Counted from the stretch's first letter, positions 25,997-35,369 are shown. The stretch: DNA of 64,000 nucleotides from Arcticibacter sp045629565 (GCF_045629565.1 NZ_JAZQRL010000125.1:62001-126000); one strand, 5' to 3'. Translations and numbers: made by a program. The notes: generated by a model from the sequence alone, not told the origin.

Positions 25997-27034
25997 ATGA
26001 CACCCAAAATACATGCATCCGTTCTTGCACTCTGCATAGTACTTCTCTCCTGCAAACCGAATATAAAAGAAACGTCTGGGGTTCCAGACTCAGCCATACC
26101 GGTTATAACTCACTTAGTATCCAACACCGGCACCACATCTACCCTATCGCTCAGTGGAAACGTGGAAGGTTACACCACCGTCCGGCTCGGATTTATGGTG
26201 CCCGGCAAGATCAACTTCATCGCCTGCCAGGAAGGTCAGGCCATTACAAACGGACAGTTGCTTGCTAGTATTGACCCTGCAAACTATCAAATCGCGAAGG
26301 CCCAGGCTGACATTCAGGTTAATCAGGTAAAGGATGAATACAACCGCATCAAGCTCATGTATGATCGAAACAGCGTCAGTGAGAGCGACTTCAATAAAGT
26401 TAAGTTCAGTTTGCAGCAGGCCATTCAACAGCAAAAGCTGCACGCCAAAAACCTGGCTGATACCCGTCTTTATTCTCCCATTTCTGGTGTATTGCTCAAG
26501 AAGATGGCCGAAGCAGGCGAAATCATCGGATCCGGAAACCCATTATTTGTCGTGTCTGATATCAGCCGCGTCAAAGTGATTGCTTTCATACCTGAAACCG
26601 AATTAAGCCGGGTTAGGTTAGGAGATGAGGCAAAAGTTTATATTTCATCGCTCGACAAAACGTTCACAGGAAAAGTCACCGAGATTGGATCGGCCGCAGA
26701 AGCTACATCACGCGCCTTTTCCGTCAAAGTGGACATCAACAACCCGGGACTCCATATCAGGCCCGGCATGATTACCGAGATTCTCCTTGAAAAACGACCA
26801 ACCGATCAGATGCTGACTGTACCTGCCGAGGCGATCCTTCATGATACAGATAATTATACCTATGTTTTTGTTGCCGACAGCATCGGGAAACGGGCCTACC
26901 AAAGAAAGGTGACACTGGGTAAAATGATCGATAGCGAGGTGGAAATCACGTCCGGAATTCATCAGGGAGAACTGGTTGTTACCGGCGGACAGCAAAAGCT
27001 GTCAAATGGCATGTCAATATCCCTGAACAAATAA
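25997..27034 (+). CDS. RND efflux periplasmic adaptor lipoprotein
   Basis: A 345-residue membrane-fusion protein of the HlyD/AcrA type. Lipobox LLSC places the lipidated cysteine at residue 19. Order seen: barrel-sandwich (lipoyl) halves around VPGKINFIACQEGQAITNGQLLASIDP and LADTRLYSPISGVLLKKMAEAGEIIG, with a short alpha hairpin between, then a beta barrel (VYISSLDKTFTGKVTEIGS) and the membrane-proximal domain. It would link the inner-membrane pump encoded 7 bases downstream to the TolC-like channel encoded third. Substrate unknown. Confidence 0.93.
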   Translation: MTPKIHASVLALCIVLLSCKPNIKETSGVPDSAIPVITHLVSNTGTTSTLSLSGNVEGYTTVRLGFMVPGKINFIACQEGQAITNGQLLASIDPANYQIAKAQADIQVNQVKDEYNRIKLMYDRNSVSESDFNKVKFSLQQAIQQQKLHAKNLADTRLYSPISGVLLKKMAEAGEIIGSGNPLFVVSDISRVKVIAFIPETELSRVRLGDEAKVYISSLDKTFTGKVTEIGSAAEATSRAFSVKVDINNPGLHIRPGMITEILLEKRPTDQMLTVPAEAILHDTDNYTYVFVADSIGKRAYQRKVTLGKMIDSEVEITSGIHQGELVVTGGQQKLSNGMSISLNK

Positions 27035-27041
27035 GACCATC

Positions 27042-30000
27042 ATGAACTTTGTTGAAGCATCACTTAAATACAAACAGGTAACACTCTCTGTACTACTACT
27101 CTTATTTGCCGTCGGCGTAAACTCACTCCTCCATATGCCCCGGCGTGAAGATCCCAGGATCACCGTTAGGCAGGGTCTGGTAATTGCCTACTACCCTGGA
27201 GCCAACTCAACGCAAGTAGAAGACCAGGTTACGAAAAAGCTGGAGCAATATCTCTTCCAGTTTGAAGAGGTACGGAAGGATAAAACCTACTCTACCACGC
27301 AGGACGGCATGGTGGTCATCAACGTCGAACTCGGCGAAAAGGTACATGACCCCGACGTGTTCTGGAGCAAGCTGCGTCATCAACTGCTGCTGGCCCGGCA
27401 AATAGATCTACCGGCCGGTGTCAAAGGCCCAATAGTAAACTCCGATTTCGGAGATACCGAAGCCCTCGTCATCGGAATAGAAAGCAACACGGCTACCTAC
27501 TCCCAGCTGAAAACCTATGCGGAAAAAGTGGAAGATTATATCAGGAGTGTTAAGTCCGTTTCCAAAATAAAGCTATTAGGCGAACAAAAAGAACAGATTC
27601 AGGTAACCTCCGGATCAGAAAAACTGTCTCAATATGGGGTAAGCCTGCAGCAGGTCGTTAACGTACTGCAATCGCAAAATACGATCCGTGCCACCGGTGA
27701 TGTAAAAACAGAAAACAGCAATACACCGCTATACACACGCGGATATTACAACACGGAACAGGAAATACGCAACCAGATTGTCGGCACTTCCAAATCAGGA
27801 GCCGTATTACGTCTGGGAGACCTGGCTACTGTAAAAAGAGCCTATGCGGAGCCTACGTCTAAAACCACTGTTAATGGCAATAAGGCGCTGATCCTTACTG
27901 TCCAGATGTTAGAGGGAAACAATATCGTAAAGTTTGGTGAAGCGGTGAATGCTAAGCTTGCCGAAGCCTCCAGCTTCCTTCCTTCAGACGTTCAGCTCAC
28001 CACCATCGTCAACCAGCCTCAGCTGGTAAACGAAAATATATCCCATTTCATACGCGAGTTTTTTCTTGCCATCGTAGCGGTGGTGGTCGTGGTTATTCTC
28101 CTGCTCCCCTTCCGCATTGCCACTGTCGCCGCTATGGCTATACCGATGACTGTTGCCATTACTTTCGCGCTGATGCAGGCTTTCGGCATAGACCTTCATC
28201 AGGTTTCGCTGGCAGCGCTCATTGTCGTCCTGGGGATGGTTGTTGATGACGCCATCGTTATTGCCGATAACTATGTGGAGTTGCTGGATGAGGGTATCGA
28301 CCGCTGGACTGCAGCCTGGCGCAGCGCAACTGATCTTTTAATCCCTGTACTTGCCGCTACCGTTACCATTATCGCCGCGTTCCTTCCCATGGTCTTGCTA
28401 ACTGGCGCCGTGGGTGAATTCATACATGCTCTACCGCTTACCGTTGCCATTGCCCTTGCCTCATCATTCCTTGTCGCCATGGTACTCACTCCCCTCTTAT
28501 GCTACGTGTTTATCAAAAAAGGCCTTCATGACCATAGTGAATCAAGAGAGGCGAAGAAAAAAGCATCTCTTCTCGATAAAATGCAAAAGGCCTATAATGC
28601 AGCACTTGACTGGTGCGCCAGGCGTCCTAAGTTCACGATAGCGATGAGTATGCTCACCATACCGCTGGCCGGACTGCTTTACTTCGGAGCTATAAAACAG
28701 AAGTTCTTTCCAGCCGCGGAGCGGAATCAGTTTGTAGTGGAGCTATGGATGCCTACCGGTACAAAACTGGAGAAAACGGAACAGGCCATTATGAAAGCGC
28801 AACATCTGATAGAAAAAGATGAACGCGTAACGTCTTTCGCTACCTTCACAGGCACCAGCGCTCCCCGGTTCTATTACAATTTTTCGCCAGAAGTACCGGT
28901 GAGTAATTATGCGCAGATCCTGATCAATACCACCACAGCCGAAACAACAGAATCATTGTCAGCAGAACTTCAACCCCTTATCGAACGGCTTATTCCCGAA
29001 GGTATGCCGCAGGTGAAGCTGATGCAGCAAGGTCAGCCTTTGAAAGCGCCTGTAGAAGTGCGCATCGCCGGTGACGACCTCAACACACTCAAGAAGCTGG
29101 GTAACCAGGTTCAGGAAATCCTTGGAAGGGCTCATGGAAGCGCACTGGTACGAAGTGATTTTCGTGAAGACTATTACGGCATCGGTATCAATCTCCGGAA
29201 TGAAGCCGGACGGCTCGGTTTCACTACCGAGAGCATATCCAAAATGGTATACACGGGCTTTTCTGGAGCCCCGGTTTCCACCATGTACGAAGGCAATAAC
29301 CCGGTCGACATCGTATTACGTCTCGATGAAGATGAACGCCGGAATTTTACAGACCTCCAAAACATCTATCTGGAATCACCGGTAACCGGAGCCCGCATGC
29401 CTTTAAGACAAATAGCGGATATAAGCCCGGAATGGCAGACCGGAAAACTAATGAGAAGAAACGGTGTAAGAACGCTCACTGTTCAAAGTGAAACCCATCC
29501 AAACGTACTTCCATCAGAGCTGCTGAATAGTGTAAAGACTGAAATCAGCAATATTTCACTTCCGCCCGGATATCATATAGAGTATGGAGGTGAATTTGCA
29601 AACAAACAGGAAACCTTCAGTCAGATGATGGTGGTTCTCTTCGTCAGCCTGATACTGATCTTCTTCATTCTGCTATTCCAGTTCAGAAATCTAAAAGAAG
29701 CCGGCATTGTTATGCTAACCATACCCTTGAGTTTATTCGGTGCATTGTTCGGTCTTTTCATAACAGGCAATAATTTCGGATTTACCGCTTTTGTCGGGCT
29801 CATCAGCCTCTCGGGGATCGTAGTCCGAAACGCCATCATTCTCATCGACCACACAAACGAACTGTTGCGTACAGGTCTTGACATCCGCAACGCAGCCATA
29901 TTATCCGGAAAACGCCGGCTCCGTCCAATATTCCTTACTGCCATGGCTGCGGCCATTGGGGTTCTCCCGATGATTATCTCCGGCTCCCCGATGTGGAGTC

Positions 30001-30146
30001 CATTGGCCAGCGTTATCGCCGTTGGAGTGGTGTGGAGCATGATCATGGCACTGCTGACAGTTCCAGTGATGTACATCAGCTGGATAAAACCACAGGACAA
30101 GGAAAATGCAATCCGTCTGAAAAAGGAAGAACAACATGAAAAGTAA
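27042..30146 (+). CDS. RND efflux pump inner-membrane subunit
   Basis: A 1034-residue proton-driven pump with the 12-helix, two-repeat RND plan: helix 1, a large periplasmic loop, helices 2-6, a second loop, helices 8-12. The helix 4 proton-relay aspartates are visible in GMVVDDAIVIADNY (about residues 400-412). The pump belongs to the AcrB/HAE1-like branch found with lipoprotein adaptors in Bacteroidota; drug, dye or metal specificity is not predictable, though it lacks obvious methionine-rich heavy-metal features. Overlaps the outer-membrane gene by 11 bases, so the three form one operon. Confidence 0.93.
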   Translation: MNFVEASLKYKQVTLSVLLLLFAVGVNSLLHMPRREDPRITVRQGLVIAYYPGANSTQVEDQVTKKLEQYLFQFEEVRKDKTYSTTQDGMVVINVELGEKVHDPDVFWSKLRHQLLLARQIDLPAGVKGPIVNSDFGDTEALVIGIESNTATYSQLKTYAEKVEDYIRSVKSVSKIKLLGEQKEQIQVTSGSEKLSQYGVSLQQVVNVLQSQNTIRATGDVKTENSNTPLYTRGYYNTEQEIRNQIVGTSKSGAVLRLGDLATVKRAYAEPTSKTTVNGNKALILTVQMLEGNNIVKFGEAVNAKLAEASSFLPSDVQLTTIVNQPQLVNENISHFIREFFLAIVAVVVVVILLLPFRIATVAAMAIPMTVAITFALMQAFGIDLHQVSLAALIVVLGMVVDDAIVIADNYVELLDEGIDRWTAAWRSATDLLIPVLAATVTIIAAFLPMVLLTGAVGEFIHALPLTVAIALASSFLVAMVLTPLLCYVFIKKGLHDHSESREAKKKASLLDKMQKAYNAALDWCARRPKFTIAMSMLTIPLAGLLYFGAIKQKFFPAAERNQFVVELWMPTGTKLEKTEQAIMKAQHLIEKDERVTSFATFTGTSAPRFYYNFSPEVPVSNYAQILINTTTAETTESLSAELQPLIERLIPEGMPQVKLMQQGQPLKAPVEVRIAGDDLNTLKKLGNQVQEILGRAHGSALVRSDFREDYYGIGINLRNEAGRLGFTTESISKMVYTGFSGAPVSTMYEGNNPVDIVLRLDEDERRNFTDLQNIYLESPVTGARMPLRQIADISPEWQTGKLMRRNGVRTLTVQSETHPNVLPSELLNSVKTEISNISLPPGYHIEYGGEFANKQETFSQMMVVLFVSLILIFFILLFQFRNLKEAGIVMLTIPLSLFGALFGLFITGNNFGFTAFVGLISLSGIVVRNAIILIDHTNELLRTGLDIRNAAILSGKRRLRPIFLTAMAAAIGVLPMIISGSPMWSPLASVIAVGVVWSMIMALLTVPVMYISWIKPQDKENAIRLKKEEQHEK

Positions 30147-31494
30147 GCATATCATATATCTTATAACAGCCCTTCTTCTGGTCCTTCTTGGGGGGAGACC
30201 AGCACTGGCGCAGCAGCAGACCCTCAGCCTTCAGCAAGCAATTGACGCTGCTCTGGAAAATAATCACCTGCTTAAAGCCCGCTCACTGCAAATTGAAGAG
30301 AAGAAAGCAAAAACGAAAGAAGACATGATCAAAAAGTATCCGGCCATTACGTTGAACTCCACATGGCAGTACAATGCCAACGTCGGCGAACTTGTCATCC
30401 CACAGGGCTCCTTCGGTGCGTTGCCCCTTGGTGCAAACACAGTCATTCAACTTCCGGACGCGAATAAGTCTTTTGAGCTCGGCAAGCACCACAACTTTAA
30501 TGCAGGTGCCACTATTTACCAGCCACTAACACAGCAAGCAAAGATTAAAACAGGTATCGAGTTAAGTAAAACGGAAGTTCGCATCGCTGAACAGGAAAAG
30601 AGGAAAGCCGCTCAACAAATCGAACAAGCAGTAGAGAAACTTTTTTTCGGCATGCTCATAAACAGCAAGAAAACTGACGAGGCTAAAGCAAAACTTGAGC
30701 TATCAACGCTTAAGCTGTATGATGTCGAAAGTGCTCTCCTATCGGGAAAAACCATCAATCTCAGCAGGGAAGGTCTGCAGGCCAGCATTGCAGATGAGGA
30801 GCAGGAACTGCTGAAACTAACCATCCAGCGTGAAGATTATGCTGCCGATCTCAAGCGCCTTACCGGGTTGGAGGTGAGCCTTTTCAGCCTGGATTCCGTT
30901 GAACTGAATATGGCTGAACCCAAGGCTGCGTCTGAATATCAGTTCCCGGCACATTCCGGGGGCGCTGATCTTCAATTAGCGGGTCTCAACGTGAGCAAAA
31001 CCCGACTCGCCATAAAAGCCGCAAAACAGAGCTATCTGCCTGACGTAGGTATCATAGCCGGATATACCTATCAGCAGGGTAATATTTTATATCCGAGCAA
31101 CAATCCTTTTGCCGGGCTGAACTTTAAATGGAACATTCAGGACCTCTTCGCCAACAAACAAGTCCTCAACCAGCGTTCTTTACAACTTCAACAGGCGAAA
31201 GAAAATGAAGCCCATGCCTTGGAACAGCTGAACGCAGATATAGAAAAAGCAGTAAGGAAGATCCATCAGGCTGAATCCCTCATTCACGCGGCACAGAAGG
31301 TATTAAACTTCAGAGCTCAGGAACTCAACATTCAGCTCGATAAACGAGCCGCCGGCTTAAATGTTCCTGCCGATGTCCTGAGCGCCCGGTCTACCGTTGC
31401 AAAGGCAGAAGCAGACCTGTATGCTGCCCAGCTCAATTACCGGCTTGCGCAGTCAGCGCTTAACCTGCTCACCGAAGGAGATATTCTGCGTTAA
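30136..31494 (+). CDS. TolC-family outer-membrane efflux protein
   Basis: A 452-residue outer-membrane factor with a signal peptide (ending PALAQQ, about residue 26) and two OEP repeats made of long heptad-rich helices; the pattern LSLQQAIDAALENNHLLKA at the N-terminus and KAEADLYAAQLNYRLAQSALNLLTE at the C-terminus is typical. It forms the exit duct for the preceding adaptor and RND pump. Its stop lies 6 bases from the stop of the convergent FAD oxidoreductase gene, and no terminator hairpin stands between them. Confidence 0.92.
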   Translation: MKSKHIIYLITALLLVLLGGRPALAQQQTLSLQQAIDAALENNHLLKARSLQIEEKKAKTKEDMIKKYPAITLNSTWQYNANVGELVIPQGSFGALPLGANTVIQLPDANKSFELGKHHNFNAGATIYQPLTQQAKIKTGIELSKTEVRIAEQEKRKAAQQIEQAVEKLFFGMLINSKKTDEAKAKLELSTLKLYDVESALLSGKTINLSREGLQASIADEEQELLKLTIQREDYAADLKRLTGLEVSLFSLDSVELNMAEPKAASEYQFPAHSGGADLQLAGLNVSKTRLAIKAAKQSYLPDVGIIAGYTYQQGNILYPSNNPFAGLNFKWNIQDLFANKQVLNQRSLQLQQAKENEAHALEQLNADIEKAVRKIHQAESLIHAAQKVLNFRAQELNIQLDKRAAGLNVPADVLSARSTVAKAEADLYAAQLNYRLAQSALNLLTEGDILR

Positions 31495-31500
31495 GGCAAA

Positions 31501-32628
31501 TCAAAACGGCTTACCATGTGTCATGGACACTAAAGCAGGAACAGCGGAGGGGACAGACCTCATGGTGCTCAGCACGAGTTCAGAAAGCATCGGTTTTCCA
31601 AACAAGCGCTGTATACCCCTGCCCACCTTCAACCGAAAAGCGAATTCGCGATGCCAGCTCCGGGTGTACTCCTGTTCCAGCTGTACCCTGATCGTCTCGT
31701 CAATCCCTTCCTTACACAAATTAATAATATGTCCGGATAAGATCTTCGCAGAACGGATGGCCATGGCCATACCATTGCCACAAAGAGGGGCAATCATCCC
31801 CGCCGTATCACCACACATCAGGATGTGCCGATCCACGAGCGACTTCCTTTCAAAGGCCACTTCGTTAATACTTTCCGGCCTTTCCCATACAAACTCCGCT
31901 TTTTCAAACAACCTCTTCAATGCCGGGTTCTTCATCAGAACTTCCTGTTCCATCGCCGGTATTGAACCGTAGGTTCGAAGATGCCGGTTTTCGGTCAGAT
32001 AGCACAGACAAAAAAGATCTTCCTCGATCTTGTTGAAGCCACAATACCCGCCATCAAAATTGTCTAAATGGATAGTATCAGGTAAAAAGTCGCCCCTGAC
32101 AAAATATTTCACCCCCATATACGGACTTCGTTTGTAGAAAAACCCGCGCATCAGCCGCTGGTCTAGATTTGACCGCTTCCCGAAAGAACCAATGACAATG
32201 TCTGCTTCCAGCTCGCTTCCGCCAATGTTTATCTCAAACACTTTCCCACCATACCAAACATCGTTAACCTTCGCACTTTCAATAAAATGAACTCCTTCTT
32301 CTAAAGCTTTCTTATACAAAGAATAGTCAAGCTTAAACCGGCTCAGCCCAAAACCGCCCAGGTTAAGTGGGCAACTCAGCGTCCGTCCGCTCACAGAGCT
32401 CAGCATAAGCTTACTGATACTAGAAGCACCCAACTCTTCCGGTTCAACACCCAACTTCCTGAAAAACGGAAGAACCTCATTGCTTACATACTCGCCGCAC
32501 ACCTTATGAAACGGATAAGCTTTACGTTCAACCAACGTGACCGAAAAACCTGCCCGGCTTAACAATATAGCATTGGTCAGCCCTGCCAAACCGCCTCCAA
32601 CGATACATATAGACGGTTTCTTTTTCAT
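31501..32628 (-). CDS. FAD-dependent oxidoreductase of the type III PKS cluster
   Basis: A 375-residue flavoprotein of the geranylgeranyl-reductase/aromatic-hydroxylase fold. The dinucleotide motif GGGLAGLTNA sits at residues 10-19, CGEYVS follows near residue 55, and the second FAD motif is GDTAGMIAPLCGNGMAMAI. The start is the ATG at 32628, whose ATGA overlaps the methyltransferase stop; a longer frame would add 13 residues inside the methyltransferase. Coupling to a polyketide synthase and a methyltransferase suggests it hydroxylates or reduces the polyketide, as SrsC does in Streptomyces phenolic-lipid synthesis, but prenyl-chain reduction is equally possible given the UbiA gene nearby. 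Confidence 0.82.
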   Translation of the reverse strand: MKKKPSICIVGGGLAGLTNAILLSRAGFSVTLVERKAYPFHKVCGEYVSNEVLPFFRKLGVEPEELGASSISKLMLSSVSGRTLSCPLNLGGFGLSRFKLDYSLYKKALEEGVHFIESAKVNDVWYGGKVFEINIGGSELEADIVIGSFGKRSNLDQRLMRGFFYKRSPYMGVKYFVRGDFLPDTIHLDNFDGGYCGFNKIEEDLFCLCYLTENRHLRTYGSIPAMEQEVLMKNPALKRLFEKAEFVWERPESINEVAFERKSLVDRHILMCGDTAGMIAPLCGNGMAMAIRSAKILSGHIINLCKEGIDETIRVQLEQEYTRSWHREFAFRLKVGRGIQRLFGKPMLSELVLSTMRSVPSAVPALVSMTHGKPF

Positions 32629-33320
32629 TTGAAAATGATTACCTGCCATCTGAACGCCCACATCCATTTGATGGTAAAATGCGTAAAACCTGCCCGCAGG
32701 ATCAGATTCTCCAGCTCATTCCGCTTGAAGCTGCGCAATACGGATATCTTACTATCATGCTTAACCATAGGCGACCGGGAGAACAGCGCAGTCAATACCC
32801 CTATCGCATGATAGGCAAACCAATGCCTGTGCAAATCATTGATAATCACTGCTTTCTTGGCAGCATAAACCATCTTTCTGATAAGAAGAATCCACTGATC
32901 GTCGTCAAAATGATGGGTGAACAAACTACTCACTACGACATCGAACTCACCCTGGCGGAATTCATTCTTCAGCACATCGGCACAGCTGAAATACATATTT
33001 TTAAAGACCCTGTTTCGCTCCCTGGCGAACGCTATTGCCGCTGGTGTAGCATCAATACCAATCAGCCGGATATCCAAGCCCCTGCCTTTAAAATACCTTT
33101 CCAAAACCCTTAAGCTATCGCCGCCACCACAACCCCAGTCGCATACGGAGTCACCATTCTCCAATTCCACCCGCCTGAAGGCATCATAAAACACGCTAAA
33201 GCCACCCAGAAGCTTGTTAATAACCTCCAGCTCCTTCAGCACCGGGTCGAGCTCCTCATGGTCGAGGGCAAAATTATCCATAATTTCGACCTCCCTGCTT
33301 CGCTTACTAAAATCAGGCAT
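32625..33320 (-). CDS. SAM-dependent class I methyltransferase of the PKS cluster
   Basis: A 231-residue methyltransferase. SAM-binding motif I is DWGCGGGDSL (about residues 61-70), the acidic motif II follows as IGIDATP, and motif IV is DVVVSSLFTHHF. Its start lies 8 bases inside the polyketide synthase gene and its stop overlaps the FAD oxidoreductase start by 4 bases, so translation of the three is coupled. The methylation target is inferred to be the aromatic polyketide (an O-methylation as in SrsB), not seen. Confidence 0.85.
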   Translation of the reverse strand: MPDFSKRSREVEIMDNFALDHEELDPVLKELEVINKLLGGFSVFYDAFRRVELENGDSVCDWGCGGGDSLRVLERYFKGRGLDIRLIGIDATPAAIAFARERNRVFKNMYFSCADVLKNEFRQGEFDVVVSSLFTHHFDDDQWILLIRKMVYAAKKAVIINDLHRHWFAYHAIGVLTALFSRSPMVKHDSKISVLRSFKRNELENLILRAGFTHFTIKWMWAFRWQVIIFK

Positions 33321-34416
33321 AGCTCAATACCATGCTTTCAAAGGTTAAACCAGGACCAAAAGCGAAGCTCAGAATCTGCTGGTCCCGCTTTTCCGTCTTT
33401 AGCTTTCGGCCCAACTCGTCCAATACAAAGAGAACTGTTGCGGAAGACATATTACCAAAATCACGCAACACCTTGTAGGCGTGGGCATTCTGATCAGTAC
33501 TTAAACCAAACACTTCATCACATACCTCGAGTATTCTTCTCCCGCCAGGATGGATGGCAAATTGGCCGATATCGTCAAACGCCACGTTCGCTTTCTTCAG
33601 CAGCTTGTCCGCGACGTCCCTGATACCCGACTTGATTTGCTTGGCAACCTGGTTGGTGAGCTGCATTTCATAACCAAAGTCGCCAATCTTCCAGGCCATT
33701 TCATTTCTCGCCTTGGTGATTACCTCCGTATAAAATGACTTTATCCTGAACAGCTTTACGTCTGTTGCATCTTCATGCTGCACCAGAACAGCAGATGCTC
33801 CGTCGGCAAAAAGGGAATTTGCCAGCCAGTTATCCAGCGTGTTTTCCTTCTGAAAATGGAGCGTACAAAGCTCAACATCTACAATCAGCACTTTGGCGTC
33901 CGGTTCGGCCCTGCAGATATAATCCGCCACCTTCAGCGCATTAAAAGCGCCATAGCAGCCCATAAAGTTGATACAGGTGCGTTCTACATGAGGGTTAAGA
34001 TGCAGGTTTTCTACGATCTCAATATCCAGCCCGGGAGCGTACATACCCGTACAGCTGACGGTTATCAGATGGGTGATTTCCTGAGGGTTAAAGGATATCG
34101 AACCCAGACATTTGTCGATAGCCCGGAGACAGAGATTAAGCGCTGTATTTTCGTAAAGGTCGCTCCTTTTAGAGGTCGTCGGAAACGGCATTAACCCATC
34201 CTCATTGCCGAAGAACGCGTAATCCCCTCTTTCTTTCCCAAAATCATCAATCACCGAATGCCTGTAATCGATTCCCGAGACCTGGTATAACTTTTCCAGG
34301 CGCCGCGAATTATGGTCATCCAACTCATGTGCATCGATCATGAACCGGAGTATCCGTTCCTGACGAAATTTGTTTACCGGATTACTGGTGCCTATGGCCG
34401 AAATGATGCTGTTCAT
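33313..34416 (-). CDS. Type III polyketide synthase (chalcone/stilbene synthase superfamily)
   Basis: A 367-residue homodimer-type synthase that condenses a CoA-bound starter with malonyl-CoA units on a single active site. The full catalytic triad is present: Cys154 in FMGCYGAF, His289 in IHPGGRR and Asn322 in FGNMSSAT; the C-terminal loop FAFGPGLTFES is the family's GxGPG-type motif. The start is the ATG at 34416; a TTG six bases earlier adds two residues. It heads an overlapping operon with a methyltransferase and an FAD enzyme and diverges from a UbiA prenyltransferase. Starter and cyclisation mode are unknown: alkylresorcinol, alkylpyrone or a phloroglucinol are all possible. Confidence 0.93.
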   Translation of the reverse strand: MNSIISAIGTSNPVNKFRQERILRFMIDAHELDDHNSRRLEKLYQVSGIDYRHSVIDDFGKERGDYAFFGNEDGLMPFPTTSKRSDLYENTALNLCLRAIDKCLGSISFNPQEITHLITVSCTGMYAPGLDIEIVENLHLNPHVERTCINFMGCYGAFNALKVADYICRAEPDAKVLIVDVELCTLHFQKENTLDNWLANSLFADGASAVLVQHEDATDVKLFRIKSFYTEVITKARNEMAWKIGDFGYEMQLTNQVAKQIKSGIRDVADKLLKKANVAFDDIGQFAIHPGGRRILEVCDEVFGLSTDQNAHAYKVLRDFGNMSSATVLFVLDELGRKLKTEKRDQQILSFAFGPGLTFESMVLSYA

Positions 34417-34456
34417 CTGCAATTGTTTTTTTAAATTTATCTACACAGTCAGACTC
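34417..34456. promoter_or_regulatory. 40-bp divergent control region of the PKS/UbiA genes
   Basis: Only 40 bases separate the start codons of the polyketide synthase (minus) and UbiA gene (plus). The stretch contains a T7 run and AT-rich sequence but no clear TAnnTTTG on either strand. Promoters must overlap here or lie within the coding sequences, so the genes are probably controlled together. Confidence 0.45.
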
Positions 34457-35326
34457 ATGGCAGAATTACCTATCCGGTCAACCTTAACGCATCTGCGCCT
34501 TCCCTTCTCATTGCTGCTACTTCCTGTGTATCTGTTTGCCCTGGGCGAGGCTCCTAATCCTAACACTTTCCATGCCCTGGTAGTTTTTATCGTTCTGCAT
34601 TTATTCGTCTACCCGGCCAGTAACGGGTTCAACAGCTTCTTTGATAAGGACGAAGGCAGTATCGGCTTCTTAAAGTACCCGCCAAAAGTCAGCAGCCATC
34701 TTTTCTACACCTCCATCGTACTGGAGTGGACCGCTGTGCTGCTTTCCTTGCTGGTGAGCATAGAATTTGCCGTTTGCGTCATCATCTATAATTCCTTCTC
34801 AAAGGCCTATAGCCACCCTTCGGTTAGAATCAAAAAATATCCTTTACTGAGCTTCCTTATCGTTTTTTTATTTCAGGGGCTTTTCATTTACTACAGCTGC
34901 TACCGGGCCCTGGCACCGGAGGATACCCCAACAACAGCTACTGTGTGGATAGCGGGGCTCGTTTGTTCGTGCCTGGTCGGGGCATCGTACCCGTTGACCC
35001 AGATTTATCAGTATGACGAAGATGCCAGACGGGGCGACCGTACGTTGAGCATGATGCTGGGTATTCGTGGTTCGTTTGTATTCTCGGGTATTCTCTTCTT
35101 GCTGGGGAGTGCCCTACTGTACTACTACTGGTTCAGCTGCCAATTGCCGGAGTATTTCAGCATCTATCTGATCTGCCTGACACCGGCGATAGTTTATTTT
35201 CTCTATTGGTTTTACACTTGCACTAAAAATCCTGCGAAGGCCTCGTTCGGCAGAGCAACCGCTATGACGCTGATCAGCGGCCTGTTCATGCTGGTCTATT
35301 TCAGCTGGCTTTTACTTTTGCACTAA
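34457..35326 (+). CDS. UbiA-family prenyltransferase
   Basis: A 289-residue integral membrane protein with about eight or nine helices. The two Asp-rich motifs that bind Mg-prenyl diphosphate are recognisable: NSFFDKDEG (N59-x3-D63) and YDEDARRGDRTL (D187-D189, residues 186-197); the linking YSHPSVRIKKYP loop is also typical. It starts at the ATG at 34457, as the frame upstream overlaps the polyketide synthase start. It would transfer an isoprenyl chain to an aromatic acceptor; next to a type III PKS the acceptor is plausibly the polyketide. Homologs act in ubiquinone, menaquinone and heme O synthesis, but neighbours here belong to none of those. Confidence 0.85.
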   Translation: MAELPIRSTLTHLRLPFSLLLLPVYLFALGEAPNPNTFHALVVFIVLHLFVYPASNGFNSFFDKDEGSIGFLKYPPKVSSHLFYTSIVLEWTAVLLSLLVSIEFAVCVIIYNSFSKAYSHPSVRIKKYPLLSFLIVFLFQGLFIYYSCYRALAPEDTPTTATVWIAGLVCSCLVGASYPLTQIYQYDEDARRGDRTLSMMLGIRGSFVFSGILFLLGSALLYYYWFSCQLPEYFSIYLICLTPAIVYFLYWFYTCTKNPAKASFGRATAMTLISGLFMLVYFSWLLLLH

Positions 35327-35330
35327 ACGC

Positions 35331-35369
35331 AAAAAAGGCTGGTGCGCAACGGACGTTGCACAACCAGCC
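35331..35369 (-). terminator. Terminator of the phosphoesterase gene
   Basis: Read on the minus strand, an imperfect hairpin (outer GGCTGGT/ACCAGCC plus an inner arm with one bulged base) is followed by a run of six T. It lies between the convergent UbiA and phosphoesterase genes. Confidence 0.7.

Noticed and set aside
29621..30100. Antisense 159-codon frame in the RND pump gene
   Set aside because: It is a codon-bias shadow of the membrane helices; Met/Arg/Pro-rich and without domain features.
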